Positions 8,509 through 17,286 of a stretch of 64,000 bases of DNA are shown piece by piece. Location: assembly GCF_000424385.1 (NCBI RefSeq), contig NZ_AUJU01000001.1, positions 1-64,000 on the forward strand, given 5' to 3'. The DNA comes from Butyrivibrio sp. LC3010. GTDB lineage: Bacteria > Bacillota > Clostridia > Lachnospirales > Lachnospiraceae. The notes under the pieces were generated by a model. It searched no databases. It was given only the letters and a program-made list of their open reading frames with translations, and was not told the DNA's origin. Position 1 is the stretch's first letter, and the number at the start of each line of letters is the position of its first letter. Made by a program: the position numbers and the translations under genes.

Positions 8509-9174
8509 TTAATTCTTCCAGTCCTCGACCTGGTTACTAAGCCACTTGGCAAACTCATCAATTCCTTCACCTGTCTTGGCACAAATAGGAATAATCTCAG
8601 CCTTGGGATTTCTCATATGAATGTATTCTTTACATTTTTCAAGATCGAAATCAAAGTATGGAGCAACATCAATCTTATTTATAAGAACCACATCACAAAT
8701 GCTAAACATTAAAGGATACTTAAGAGGTTTATCATGTCCCTCAGGAACTGAAAGGATCATGGCATTCTTTGAAGCTCCTGTATCAAATTCTGCAGGACAT
8801 ACAAGATTACCTACATTTTCCAATATTGCCAGTTCTACATCTCCTTCAACAAGAGCATCCAGGCCCTGTCTTGTCATATCAGCATCAAGATGGCACATTC
8901 CACCTGTGTGGAGCTGGATTGCTTTTACACCGGTTTCTGCGATCTTTTTTGCATCAACGTCAGAATCAATATCAGCTTCCATAACCCCTATCTTATACTT
9001 ATCCTTAAGGGCTCCGATTGTTGCTTTAAGAGTTGTTGTCTTTCCTGATCCGGGTGATGACATCAGATTAAGAAGAAAAATTCCTTTATCTTTAAGTTCC
9101 TTTCTAAGAAGCTCAGCTCTCTCATCATTACTTTCAAACACACTTCTTTTAAGCTCAATTACTCTGGTACTCAT
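8509..9174 (-). CDS. hypB: HypB-type GTPase (nickel incorporation accessory protein)
   Basis: HypB is a SIMIBI-class GTPase that binds and transfers Ni2+ during [NiFe]-hydrogenase (or urease) maturation. The P-loop is SSPGSGKTT (about residue 40). The intersubunit metal site is visible in GGMCHLDADM, where Cys and His are the conserved ligands, and the guanine motif is NKID. The N-terminal CxxCGC high-affinity nickel motif of some homologues is absent. The ATG at 9174 is chosen because AAAGGA lies six bases before it; a TTG five codons upstream has no ribosome site. No hypA, hypC-F, hydrogenase or urease gene is in the window; the neighbours are a phosphate transporter and pflA. Confidence 0.9.
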   Translation of the reverse strand: MSTRVIELKRSVFESNDERAELLRKELKDKGIFLLNLMSSPGSGKTTTLKATIGALKDKYKIGVMEADIDSDVDAKKIAETGVKAIQLHTGGMCHLDADMTRQGLDALVEGDVELAILENVGNLVCPAEFDTGASKNAMILSVPEGHDKPLKYPLMFSICDVVLINKIDVAPYFDFDLEKCKEYIHMRNPKAEIIPICAKTGEGIDEFAKWLSNQVEDWKN

Positions 9175-9216
9175 AACTAATCCTTTCAAAAATAATATCT
9201 AAAATGTTTTATCAAT

Positions 9217-11226
9217 CTATTTATTTGCTTTTTTCTTGTCTTTCTTTACTTTAGATTTATCCTTAGTCTTTTCCTTAGACTTTTCTTTTACCTTTTCGGC
9301 AGTATTCTCTCTATCAAACACTCCCGCTGATCCCATTGCTTCGTTGATAATTTCCATATCATCAGTATTCATAAGATCTGTGATAACGGGATGGTTTTCG
9401 ATAAATGAAGGATCTACATCTTCATCCTCAAAGCCCTTCTTCATGGCAGGAAGGCGATACTTTCTCTCATAGAGATCAACTGCAATCTCAAACTCCTGAT
9501 TCTTTTCCTCTTTCAAATGCTCAATATACTCATGTGTATCGAACAATCCTTCGCTTACTTCCAGGAGACATACTGCTATATTGCTACAATGATCAGCAAT
9601 TCTTTCAAAATCCGTACCAAGTTCTGAAAGGCTAAAACCTATGTCGATGGTGCATTTACCTTTTCTTAAACGTCTGACATGTCTTCTCTTCACTTCCATA
9701 TTAAGACCATCTATGACTTCCTCAAGAGGCTCAACGGATTTAGCAAGCTTTAAATCCTGATTTTGGAAGGACTGGAATGACAGATCAACAATTTCCTTAA
9801 CGGCATTTGAAAAAATACGAACTTCTTCACTCGCCTTTGCTGAGAAATGTTCATTTTTCTCATGCATGTTACGGGCAATCTGTGCAATATTAAGTGTATG
9901 ATCACTTATTCGCTCAAAATCTGTTATACAGTGAAGTATTATTGAAAGTGTTCTTGAATCAGTCTCTGCAAGGTGATGATTGTTGATCTGCATAAGATAA
10001 GTACCCAGCTGATCTTCATATCTGTCTACCTTTTCTTCGAGGCGTCTTACTTCATCTGCAACCTCAGCTTCATAGTTTTCCAAAAGAGGAATAGCCTTTT
10101 CAAGCCCCTCTCTTGCAAAGCTTGCCATATCAACAGCAACCTGTTTAGTCTGTTCCAATGCAAAAGGCGGATTTGAGAGGAATCTGGGATCCAGTTTTGT
10201 GATTCCCTGCATCTCCTCCTGCTCTTCTCTTTCCTTCTCATCAATCGGAATAGTAGAAAGTGCCATCTTAACAAGCAGTCCTGAGAAAGGGACCATGAGA
10301 GGTGTTGCTACCAGATTTATAAGGGTGTGAATTGAAGCAATACCAACCATTCCTGCTGTCTCATGCATAAAAGCAAAATCAACTGCTGTATGGATAGCAT
10401 AGAATATTATCATGAAAGAAACTGCCTTGATCACATTAAAGTACAAATGCATAAGTGCTGTTCTTTTACCATTTTTGTTAGCTCCCAGTGAAGAAAGAAT
10501 TGCAGTTATACAGGTACCCACCTCAGCACCTACTACAACCGGAAGAGCCACACTATATGGAATATGAACAGATGCAGCCAAAGCCTGCATAATACCTATC
10601 GTTCCCGCAGAGCTTTGAATTACCATAGTGAAAAGAATACCTACAAGAAATCCTACAACAGGGTTACTGAAGGTCATAAGTACACTCTGAAATCCAGTAT
10701 TGTCTTTAAGCGGTGATACAGCCCCTGACATCATACTCATTCCGTACATCAGAACAGAAAAACCAATAAGTATTAGACCAATATTATTCTTTTTATCATT
10801 CTTTGAAAACATGTAAAGAACTATACCGATTATTGCTAAGAATGGAGTAAATGAAGTTGGCTTTAAAAGATTAATAAGAAAATTGTCGCTGCTTATAGCA
10901 TTCAAACTCAGCAACCATGCGGTAAAGGTTGTACCAAGATTCGCTCCAAGAATAATATTGACAGCTTCCTTAAGTGTCATTATCCCTGAGTTAACAAGAC
11001 CAACAACCATTACAGTTGATGCTGAAGATGACTGAACAAGTGCAGTAACTCCTACACCAAACAGATATGCAATGATAGGATGAGCTGTCACTTTGCTCAG
11101 AGCCATCTCAAGCTTTCCACCGGCAGCCTTGGTAAGACCACCACTCATTACATTCATACCATACAGAAACAGAGCTAATCCTCCGAGAAGCCCTGCAATT
11201 AACGAAAACAAATCCATTGAATTCAT
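9217..11226 (-). CDS. Na+/phosphate cotransporter with C-terminal PhoU-like domain
   Basis: This is a membrane transporter of the NptA/PNaS family, 669 residues. The N-terminal half (about 1-320) has two inverted repeats, each with the family's QSSS/QSSA signature (VQSSSASTVM near residue 63; IQSSAGTIGI near 205). Residues about 355-560 form a PhoU-like helical domain, probably regulatory. The final 30 residues are an extremely Lys-rich tail (KEKSKEKTKDKSK and similar). ATG follows AGGAGG. hypB starts 42 bp downstream, so nptA-hypB-pflA may be one transcript. Phosphate as substrate is inferred from the family. Confidence 0.92.
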   Translation of the reverse strand: MNSMDLFSLIAGLLGGLALFLYGMNVMSGGLTKAAGGKLEMALSKVTAHPIIAYLFGVGVTALVQSSSASTVMVVGLVNSGIMTLKEAVNIILGANLGTTFTAWLLSLNAISSDNFLINLLKPTSFTPFLAIIGIVLYMFSKNDKKNNIGLILIGFSVLMYGMSMMSGAVSPLKDNTGFQSVLMTFSNPVVGFLVGILFTMVIQSSAGTIGIMQALAASVHIPYSVALPVVVGAEVGTCITAILSSLGANKNGKRTALMHLYFNVIKAVSFMIIFYAIHTAVDFAFMHETAGMVGIASIHTLINLVATPLMVPFSGLLVKMALSTIPIDEKEREEQEEMQGITKLDPRFLSNPPFALEQTKQVAVDMASFAREGLEKAIPLLENYEAEVADEVRRLEEKVDRYEDQLGTYLMQINNHHLAETDSRTLSIILHCITDFERISDHTLNIAQIARNMHEKNEHFSAKASEEVRIFSNAVKEIVDLSFQSFQNQDLKLAKSVEPLEEVIDGLNMEVKRRHVRRLRKGKCTIDIGFSLSELGTDFERIADHCSNIAVCLLEVSEGLFDTHEYIEHLKEEKNQEFEIAVDLYERKYRLPAMKKGFEDEDVDPSFIENHPVITDLMNTDDMEIINEAMGSAGVFDRENTAEKVKEKSKEKTKDKSKVKKDKKKANK

Positions 11227-11298
11227 CCATACCTCCTACTTTTGGGTATTACGTAATAATATGCCTCTTTCCTCAACTGTATCGTAACTGAAATAAAG

Positions 11299-12243
11299 TC
11301 AAATATCAAGCACCATTCTCACATACTTACCAAATTGAGCTTTAGATGGTTCAACTTTTATCCCATCATGGTATTCCTCCCCATAGATGTTTTCTTCTAT
11401 ATCCACTTCTTCTACTTTAACAAACCCCAGCTTTTCACAAAGATGAATAGAAACCAGATTCTCAGCCTTTACAAAAGTCTGCATCTTCTCAAACTGAAGA
11501 ATTTCCCTTCCATATCTTATGATTGCACTGCACACCTCAAAGGCATATCCCTGACGCTGATATTCCGTACCTATTAAAAAACCAAGCTCCACATCATTGA
11601 AGCCGCTTCTTATACTAAACCCGGCACGGCCAATAATTGCGCCATCCTCTTTCCTGACAACGGTCCATGTTCCGAATCCCAAAAGTCCGTATACTTTTTC
11701 AATATAATCTCTTGTATACTTTTTCTCATCTTCAGGGTTCTTGAATAGTCCCTCCATATATCTTGTCATCTCGGGATCTGCATATATTTCATAAAATGTA
11801 TCCACATCCTCAACTGTGGTTTCCCTTATCAGACAGCGCTCTGTCTGCAATATATTCCAGGGAAGATTGGCGTATCTCTGATAGGCCTTTTCATATGAAT
11901 CAGCCACAACTTCTTCAATATCAGTAAATACATATTTTAATCCCGGAAAAATCTCGCTCTGATTTTCTTCATGCTGTATTCCAACGACATAGGCTCCGCT
12001 GCATAACAGGATTTCTGCAAGGTCGGAAGAATCTGTCATAAAAAGAATATTCCCAAGATTGTCCTCACTTGTTCCCTCCATAATTCCGAGAAGGAGCTTT
12101 TCTTTAGTCTGAATAAGCATGTCCGGATAAACTATCCGGCTCTTGAATCCCAGATCTGTCAGATAGTTAGATGCACTATTAATTTTTTCGCTGATATTAA
12201 CATCAGTCTGATATTTTAAGACAAAAATGATTTCCCTAAGCAA
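11299..12243 (-). CDS. GNAT acetyltransferase with an N-terminal HAD-like domain
   Basis: The protein has 314 residues. The C-terminal part (about 130-314) is a RimJ/RimL-type GNAT domain: RCLIRETTVEDVD opens it, and RQGYAFEVCSAII is the acetyl-CoA-binding loop, followed by ENLVSIHLCEKLGF. The N-terminal 125 residues resemble the last part of a HAD-superfamily phosphatase (LFMTDSSDLAEILLCSGAYVVGIQ) but lack its catalytic DxD, so this part is probably structural or substrate-binding. The start is TTG at 12243 with no good ribosome site, so it could be a little downstream. The acceptor substrate is unknown. It stands alone between nptA and the divergent cyclophilin gene. Confidence 0.8.
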   Translation of the reverse strand: MLREIIFVLKYQTDVNISEKINSASNYLTDLGFKSRIVYPDMLIQTKEKLLLGIMEGTSEDNLGNILFMTDSSDLAEILLCSGAYVVGIQHEENQSEIFPGLKYVFTDIEEVVADSYEKAYQRYANLPWNILQTERCLIRETTVEDVDTFYEIYADPEMTRYMEGLFKNPEDEKKYTRDYIEKVYGLLGFGTWTVVRKEDGAIIGRAGFSIRSGFNDVELGFLIGTEYQRQGYAFEVCSAIIRYGREILQFEKMQTFVKAENLVSIHLCEKLGFVKVEEVDIEENIYGEEYHDGIKVEPSKAQFGKYVRMVLDI

Positions 12244-12347
12244 CTTTTCTATACCTCATCTATATTGTATAATTAATCGCAGTTTTCTACCATGAAAACC
12301 GAAATAAATAAATTTCAGATGAACCATGAATAATAAAGGAGAAAATA

Positions 12348-12875
12348 ATGGCTGAAACTAAAAATCCTATTGTAACTATTACCATGCAAAACGGCGATGT
12401 CATAAAAGCTGAGCTTTACCCCGAGATTGCACCTAATACTGTTAACAATTTCATATCCCTTATAAACCACAATTTCTATGATGGTGTTATTTTCCATCGT
12501 GTTATAAAAGGTTTCATGCTTCAGGGTGGTGATCCTGAAGGAACAGGTATGGGTGGCCCCGGCTATTCTATTAAGGGTGAGTTTTCACAGAACGGCTTTA
12601 AGAATGATCTTCTTCATACTGAAGGTGTTCTTTCAATGGCACGTACACAGATTCCTGATTCTGCAGGTTCACAGTTCTTCATTATGCACAAAAATGCGCC
12701 TCACCTCGATGGAGCCTATGCTGCTTTTGGTAAGGTAATTGAAGGAATGGATGTAGTAAATAAGATTGCCGAGACTGAAACAGACTGGCAGGACAGACCT
12801 ACCACCGAACAGGTAATGGAAAAAGTAACAGTTGAAACATTTGGAGTAACTTATCCGGAACCGGAAACACTTTAA
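12348..12875 (+). CDS. Cyclophilin-type peptidyl-prolyl cis-trans isomerase
   Basis: This is a protein-folding enzyme that catalyses proline isomerisation, 175 residues, with no signal peptide and therefore cytoplasmic. The cyclophilin core is complete: FHRVIKGFMLQGGDPEGTG, then FFIMHKNAPHLDGAYAAFG. The Arg of FHRV and the Gln/Phe of the active-site pocket are present. ATG follows AAAGGAG. It is transcribed alone, divergent from the GNAT gene, with a strong hairpin right after the stop. Confidence 0.95.
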   Translation: MAETKNPIVTITMQNGDVIKAELYPEIAPNTVNNFISLINHNFYDGVIFHRVIKGFMLQGGDPEGTGMGGPGYSIKGEFSQNGFKNDLLHTEGVLSMARTQIPDSAGSQFFIMHKNAPHLDGAYAAFGKVIEGMDVVNKIAETETDWQDRPTTEQVMEKVTVETFGVTYPEPETL

Positions 12876-12896
12876 AAAAGCCCCTAAAAAGGGAGG

Positions 12897-12926
12897 ATGC
12901 CAAGGAAACTCATGTTTCCTTGGCAT
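12897..12926 (+). terminator. Hairpin after the cyclophilin gene
   Basis: A 13-bp perfect stem (ATGCCAAGGAAAC with its complement, 4-base loop TCAT) begins 21 bp after the stop codon. The T run downstream is interrupted (ATTATGAAAAAG), so it could be an mRNA 3' stabiliser instead of a strict intrinsic terminator. Confidence 0.6.
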
Positions 12927-13041
12927 ATTATGAAAAAGTTATTTTTATTGGTATTGCCTTTCTTCATCTGACATCTTTAGTATACCGAAAATAAATGTCT
13001 AAGAAATAATCTGGCGTTAATAGTCTTTTAACGTTTTATGA

Positions 13042-13073
13042 ACAAAAAATGAACGGGCAAATTCACTGCCCGT
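13042..13073 (-). terminator. Terminator of the lipid kinase gene
   Basis: The stem ACGGGCA/TGCCCGT lies just after the stop on the minus strand and is followed by a T-rich run (TCATTTTTTG). It fits an intrinsic terminator. Confidence 0.8.
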
Positions 13074-13085
13074 CCACATAAACGT

Positions 13086-13988
13086 CTATTTTTTATCTTT
13101 TGGAACCATGATCGTCACGGCTTTATTCTCATTTCTGATATCTACATATTTATGCTCTCCACCAAACTCGCCATCTCTGGTCCATGCAATGCTTTCCTTG
13201 GATTCAAATATAATGTGCTTTGTCTTAAAGCAGTACATAAGCTCTGTATTGATATCTCTGTTTATGAAAGCCGCCATCAGATTACTCATATCCAGCATAT
13301 TATCCGGGAGCTTAACCAATGTAACCTCAAAGACACCATCATCCAGCTTGATATGCTTACCGGTAATATCCTTAAATCCGCCTACTGACATTGAGTTTGT
13401 AACCATTCCGAAAACAAAATCATCTTCAATCACACCTTCATCTGTTGTGACCTTCATATGATAGGAACGAATTTCGGACAAACGTCTTGCGCCTTCTATA
13501 ATATATGCCATATGTCCAAGAACATTTTTGATATCCTGCTTGGTAAGGTATGAAACATCCGTAAACAGCCCAAAAGCTGCAATGTATACAAATGTATCCT
13601 CATTCATTACACCAATATCACAGGCATACTCTTTTCCATTTACCAGGGCTTCTGCTGAAGCATGCATAGCTGAAGGTATTCCAAGACTCATGGCAAAATC
13701 ATTTGTGGAACCGGCTGGAACATACCCAATAGGTATTCTTTTCTCAGATTTCCACATTCCGTATACCACTTCATCAAGAGTTCCATCACCTCCACTGCAG
13801 GCAACGATGTCATATCTGCTGTCCCTGTTTCTTACTACTTCTATGGCATCACCACTTTCCTGAGTCGGGTATACAGTAACTTCATAATCTGCTTTTGAAA
13901 AAATATCTATAATATCCAGCAAATTACTTCTTATTCGTTCCTTGCCAGCCTTTGGATTATAGACAAAAAGCATATTTCTTTTGCTCAT
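13086..13988 (-). CDS. YegS/DagK-type diacylglycerol kinase family lipid kinase
   Basis: This is a soluble lipid kinase of the DAGK catalytic family, about 300 residues. It probably phosphorylates diacylglycerol to phosphatidate to recycle lipid from lipoteichoic acid synthesis; the substrate is inferred. N-terminal FVYNPKAGKE and the nucleotide-binding signature SGGDGTLDEVV are clear, as is GYVPAGSTNDFA. The ATG at 13988 (MSKRN) is preferred because GGAGG lies five bases upstream, within the apparent four-codon extension from 14000. It is a single-gene unit. Confidence 0.9.
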   Translation of the reverse strand: MSKRNMLFVYNPKAGKERIRSNLLDIIDIFSKADYEVTVYPTQESGDAIEVVRNRDSRYDIVACSGGDGTLDEVVYGMWKSEKRIPIGYVPAGSTNDFAMSLGIPSAMHASAEALVNGKEYACDIGVMNEDTFVYIAAFGLFTDVSYLTKQDIKNVLGHMAYIIEGARRLSEIRSYHMKVTTDEGVIEDDFVFGMVTNSMSVGGFKDITGKHIKLDDGVFEVTLVKLPDNMLDMSNLMAAFINRDINTELMYCFKTKHIIFESKESIAWTRDGEFGGEHKYVDIRNENKAVTIMVPKDKK

Positions 13989-14105
13989 ACATTCCTCCAT
14001 AATTCGATAATTTGAACTAAGAGTACTTTTTGCTCGCCGCTGCTAAATTTTTAGCATTAAAATTTATCAAGTCCGCAAGTTCACATCTAAAGCGGGGTCT
14101 TTTAA

Positions 14106-14144
14106 TCGTGTTTGAACAGATCCTTGCATAGCAAGGGACGTGTC
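14106..14144 (+). repeat. Copy 3 of the 39-nt hairpin repeat
   Basis: This stretch aligns without gaps to the repeats at 25467-25505 (+) and 32764-32802 (-), matching the former at 30 of 39 positions. Its stem is CCTTGC/GCAAGG with loop ATA, where the other copies have CCTCGC/GCGAGG: one C-G pair has become T-A, keeping the helix. The second hairpin seen downstream in the other copies is not preserved here. The copy lies in the 192-bp space between the lipid kinase start and the crh terminator. Confidence 0.65.
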
Positions 14145-14180
14145 ATAGAAAATACCAACGGAATTTCCTCATAATAAGAT

Positions 14181-14220
14181 TAAAAAACCGGTTACATTCA
14201 TTATATAGAATGTAACCGGT
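14181..14220 (-). terminator. Terminator of the ftsH-to-crh gene string
   Basis: A 13-bp perfect stem (ACCGGTTACATTC and complement, 8-base loop) is followed on the minus strand by six T residues, 20 bp past the last gene of the long minus-strand cluster. It is a strong intrinsic terminator. Confidence 0.9.
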
Positions 14221-14240
14221 GCTTTCCACAAATTTATTAA

Positions 14241-14507
14241 TTAAGAAAGCTGCAGGTTTCCCATCAAAAAACTTTCCATTCCTGCTACTGCATCCTTTTC
14301 ATCAGAACCATCAGCAATTACAGTAACTTCCTCACCGCTGCTAAGGCTAAGTGTCATCATTCCCATGATGCTCTTCGCATTAACTTTCTTTGACTGTGCT
14401 TCAATGTGTACTGTGCTGTCAAAACGACTGGCAAGTTGAACCAACTCGGCAACTGGACGCGCCTCAAGTCCACCTGGAAGCTTAATCTCGATAGATTTTG
14501 TGATCAT
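14241..14507 (-). CDS. crh: Crh-like HPr paralogue lacking the phosphorylatable histidine
   Basis: This is an 88-residue HPr-fold protein. In HPr the sequence GLHARPA carries His15, phosphorylated by PTS enzyme I; here it reads GLEARPV, with Glu15. The regulatory serine is intact (NAKSIMG, Ser46), so it should be a substrate of HprK, encoded nearby. Bacillus subtilis Crh likewise lacks His15 (Gln there), keeps Ser46 and lies just after whiA, as this gene does. The likely role is therefore regulatory (CcpA corepressor or metabolic switch), not sugar transport. The true PTS HPr must be elsewhere. ATG follows GAGGAGG. It is the last gene before a strong terminator. Confidence 0.85.
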   Translation of the reverse strand: MITKSIEIKLPGGLEARPVAELVQLASRFDSTVHIEAQSKKVNAKSIMGMMTLSLSSGEEVTVIADGSDEKDAVAGMESFLMGNLQLS

Positions 14508-14543
14508 AAATTCCTCCTCTTACTGCAGATATCGCAGCCTCAC

Positions 14544-15488
14544 TCAACCTCTAATCTTGTCTGCGAGCTCACTTAGTTTTCTAAGCCTATGATTAACACC
14601 TGATTTACCTACAGGTGGATCAAGGTATTTCCCAAGCTCCAACAATGTTGCATCCGGATATTGCAGCCTGACTCTTGCCATATCTTCAAGACCCTTCGGA
14701 AGATTCTCGAATCCGTAATGATCTCTTAAATATAATATATCAGTAGTCTGTCTCGAAGCTGCATTGACTGTTTTGGTTATATTGGCCGTTTCGCAATTAA
14801 CCCTTCTATTTATGGAATTGCGCATTTCCTTGACTATGCGTTCATTTTCCATATTCATAAGGCTTATCGGAGCTTCCATTACATTGAGCATATCTACTAT
14901 AGATGTACTCTCTTTAATATAAACGACATAATACTTCTTTCGCTTTACAATTCTTGCTTCTATGTCAAAGCTCTCTATCATCTGTTTCAGATCATCAGCA
15001 AATTGCTTTGATACACATGCAAATTCTAGATGATAAGACTTACTTGGATCGCTGACCGAACCAATACATAAAAATGTGTCTCTTAAAAATGCTCTCTTAC
15101 AACAGGACTGCTTAACTAAACTATGACTTATTCCATCCTCAGCTGTCCTGATATTTCCGTCCTCATCAGTTATATGAATCGACTTTAATATAGAAGAAAT
15201 CTCTCCTCTGCCTTGAAGTACAAGTTGATAAACCTTACCTCCAATATGCTTTTGAGTCATTTTATCGAACACGCTAGCCTCTATATTAAATGCTTTTTTT
15301 AGGATTGTAAAGAACTTTCTAGTCTGAACCTCTGAATCAGCTTGCAAAAACACAGTGTACAAGCCGTTTTCATCACATTCGACTGCACCACATAACAGAA
15401 TGAGTGCAGATAGTTCAGATAATTGACAATGACGAGGCGAGGCAATCTGTTTTGCCAGCTCATTTTTTACATCACTTGAAAATGACAT
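14544..15488 (-). CDS. whiA: WhiA DNA-binding protein
   Basis: WhiA is a conserved regulator linked to cell division, chromosome segregation and, in actinobacteria, sporulation. It combines a degenerate LAGLIDADG homing-endonuclease-like domain with a C-terminal helix-turn-helix. The protein is 314 residues from ATG 15488 (MSFSSDVKNELAKQ), the usual family N terminus, with AGGTG six bases upstream. A GTG three codons earlier overlaps the rapZ stop (GTGA) and cannot be excluded. The C-terminal HTH reads RLQYPDATLLELGKYLDPPV followed by GVNHRLRKLSELA. It is translationally close to rapZ. Confidence 0.95.
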   Translation of the reverse strand: MSFSSDVKNELAKQIASPRHCQLSELSALILLCGAVECDENGLYTVFLQADSEVQTRKFFTILKKAFNIEASVFDKMTQKHIGGKVYQLVLQGRGEISSILKSIHITDEDGNIRTAEDGISHSLVKQSCCKRAFLRDTFLCIGSVSDPSKSYHLEFACVSKQFADDLKQMIESFDIEARIVKRKKYYVVYIKESTSIVDMLNVMEAPISLMNMENERIVKEMRNSINRRVNCETANITKTVNAASRQTTDILYLRDHYGFENLPKGLEDMARVRLQYPDATLLELGKYLDPPVGKSGVNHRLRKLSELADKIRG

Positions 15489-15493
15489 GGTTT

Positions 15494-16357
15494 TCACCTA
15501 ACATGCTTCAAATCTCGGTGATAAATCTTAACACCAAAATCGTCTTCTTCCTTAAGTCTCTTATATATCTCATTGGCTATTGTAACTGATCTGTGCTGAC
15601 CTCCGGTACATCCTATGGCAATGACAAGCTGATATTTACCTTCATTTATATAGCCCGGCATAAGGAATTTAAGCATATCCTCCAGTTTGTCAAGGAACTG
15701 TCCGCATTCTGGAAAGCTCTTAACATAATCCTGAACCGGTTTGTCATTACCTGTCAGGTGCTTAAGATCATCAATATAAAATGGATTTGGTAAAAATCTC
15801 ACATCAAATACGAGATCCGCATCTGACGGAATACCATGCTTGAAACCAAATGAAAGCACCGTAACCATGAGATTCTTATGTTTCTCATTAGAGACGAATA
15901 TTCTCTCCATCTCCGCCTTGAACTCACGGGTTAATAGCTGAGAAGTATCAATTATATAATCTGCCTGCTTACGAAGTTTTGCCAACATGGTTCTTTCTTT
16001 ATTTATTCCGTCTTCAATTCTTCCGTCAGGCGATAACGGATGCCTTCTTCTGGTCTCCTTATATCTTTTAACCAAAACTTCATCTGAGCACTCAAGAAAG
16101 AGTACTTCAACAGGAAGCCCTCTTTTCCTAAGCTCTTCAATTACTCTGGGAGCATCTTCAAATCTTTGTCCTGATCTTACATCCAGACAAAGTGCAACCT
16201 TTTGAACCTCGCTATCAGGCAGAGTAATAAGTTCAGCAAATTTTTCAAACAGGCTTGGCGGCAGGTTATCAACACAGTAAAAACCTGCATCCTCAAGCAT
16301 GTGAATTGCAGTGGATTTTCCACCACCGCTCATTCCAGTAACAATAACTATTCTCAT
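15494..16357 (-). CDS. rapZ: RapZ/YvcJ-type RNase adapter, nucleotide-binding protein
   Basis: This is a P-loop protein of 287 residues. In enterobacteria RapZ guides RNase E to the GlmZ sRNA; in Bacillus YvcJ hydrolyses nucleotides and affects competence. The Walker A is GMSGGGKS (residues 8-15). The conserved C-terminal block IGCTGGQHRSV is present and needed for RNA binding in the E. coli protein. It overlaps murB by 4 bases and nearly touches whiA. Since RNase E is usually absent from this lineage, the Bacillus-type function is more likely. Confidence 0.93.
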   Translation of the reverse strand: MRIVIVTGMSGGGKSTAIHMLEDAGFYCVDNLPPSLFEKFAELITLPDSEVQKVALCLDVRSGQRFEDAPRVIEELRKRGLPVEVLFLECSDEVLVKRYKETRRRHPLSPDGRIEDGINKERTMLAKLRKQADYIIDTSQLLTREFKAEMERIFVSNEKHKNLMVTVLSFGFKHGIPSDADLVFDVRFLPNPFYIDDLKHLTGNDKPVQDYVKSFPECGQFLDKLEDMLKFLMPGYINEGKYQLVIAIGCTGGQHRSVTIANEIYKRLKEEDDFGVKIYHRDLKHVR

Positions 16358-17286
16358 TTTTCGAAATCTCCCAAAAGAATCACTTCCGGTGAAAGCTTAA
16401 CTCCGGATGATTTAAATACCTTTTCCTGAATATCTGATATCAGTCTATATACGTCTTCTGATGTAGCATTCCCCTTATTTATCACGAATCCGCAATGCTT
16501 CTCAGAAACCTGTGCACCCCCTACTGAATATCCCCTAAGCCCGGCATCCTCTATAAGTTTACCGGCAAAGTATCCCTCCGGTCTCTTAAAGGTTGACCCT
16601 GCGCTGGGATATTCAAGTGGCTGTTTGGAAATACGTTTTTCCTTGAGCTCATTCATAAGGCTTTCGATTTCGTTTTTTTTGCCCTTTTTAAGCTCAATAT
16701 CACAGCCTGTAATTACATAATTTTTCTTTTTAAATATGCTAGTTCTATATCCAAATTCCAGTTCATCAAGATCAAGTTTCCTAAGTGAAGCGTTTTCATC
16801 AAAGGCATATACACTTCTAACCACCTGTTTCATTTCTCCGCCGTAGGCTCCTGCGTTCATCACAAGAGCTCCACCAATAGAACCCGGAATTCCGTGTGCA
16901 AATTCAAAACCGGTCAACTCATTGTCTCTTGCCAAATTGGCTACTGCTACATTAAGAGCTGCTGCTCCGGCCTTTATATGATTATCCCCTGTCATACTGC
17001 ATTTTGAAAAGTCTCCGCAAAGTGACAGGACTACCCCTCTGAAACCTGCATCTGAAACCAAAAGATTACTACCGTTTCCCAAAACATAGTAATCTTCCTT
17101 TGGCTTCATTTTCATCTCTTTCAAAAGATTGAGAATACTAACCAGTTCCTCATCGGAGCTTATCTTTATAAAATAATCGGCAGGCCCACCAGTTCGAAAA
17201 GTGGTGTGCCTGCTCATATCTTCATTTTTTATGATGCTGTCTTCCGGAAGTATTCCGGCAAGTTTTTCATCTAAATCAAATCTCAT
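16354..17286 (-). CDS. murB: UDP-N-acetylenolpyruvoylglucosamine reductase
   Basis: MurB reduces the enolpyruvyl group to lactyl in peptidoglycan precursor synthesis, using FAD and NADPH. It is a type IIb enzyme of 310 residues: HTTFRTGGPADYF near the start (FAD domain), GNGSNLLVSD, GFEFAHGIPGSIGGALVMNAGAYGGE cut into family blocks, and PSAGSTFKRPEG with the catalytic Ser. The C-terminal Glu near SPEVILLG is also present. It overlaps both neighbours by four bases, so translation is coupled within the hprK-glcK-murB-rapZ run. Confidence 0.96.
   Translation of the reverse strand: MRFDLDEKLAGILPEDSIIKNEDMSRHTTFRTGGPADYFIKISSDEELVSILNLLKEMKMKPKEDYYVLGNGSNLLVSDAGFRGVVLSLCGDFSKCSMTGDNHIKAGAAALNVAVANLARDNELTGFEFAHGIPGSIGGALVMNAGAYGGEMKQVVRSVYAFDENASLRKLDLDELEFGYRTSIFKKKNYVITGCDIELKKGKKNEIESLMNELKEKRISKQPLEYPSAGSTFKRPEGYFAGKLIEDAGLRGYSVGGAQVSEKHCGFVINKGNATSEDVYRLISDIQEKVFKSSGVKLSPEVILLGDFEK

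Noticed and set aside
8621..9202. 193-codon plus-strand open frame opposite hypB
   Set aside because: It mirrors the codon structure of hypB, has no ribosome site and shows Ser/Leu-rich composition typical of antisense frames.
14106..14144. Intrinsic terminator
   Set aside because: The stem has only six pairs and no T run follows on either strand; the real crh terminator is at 14181-14220.
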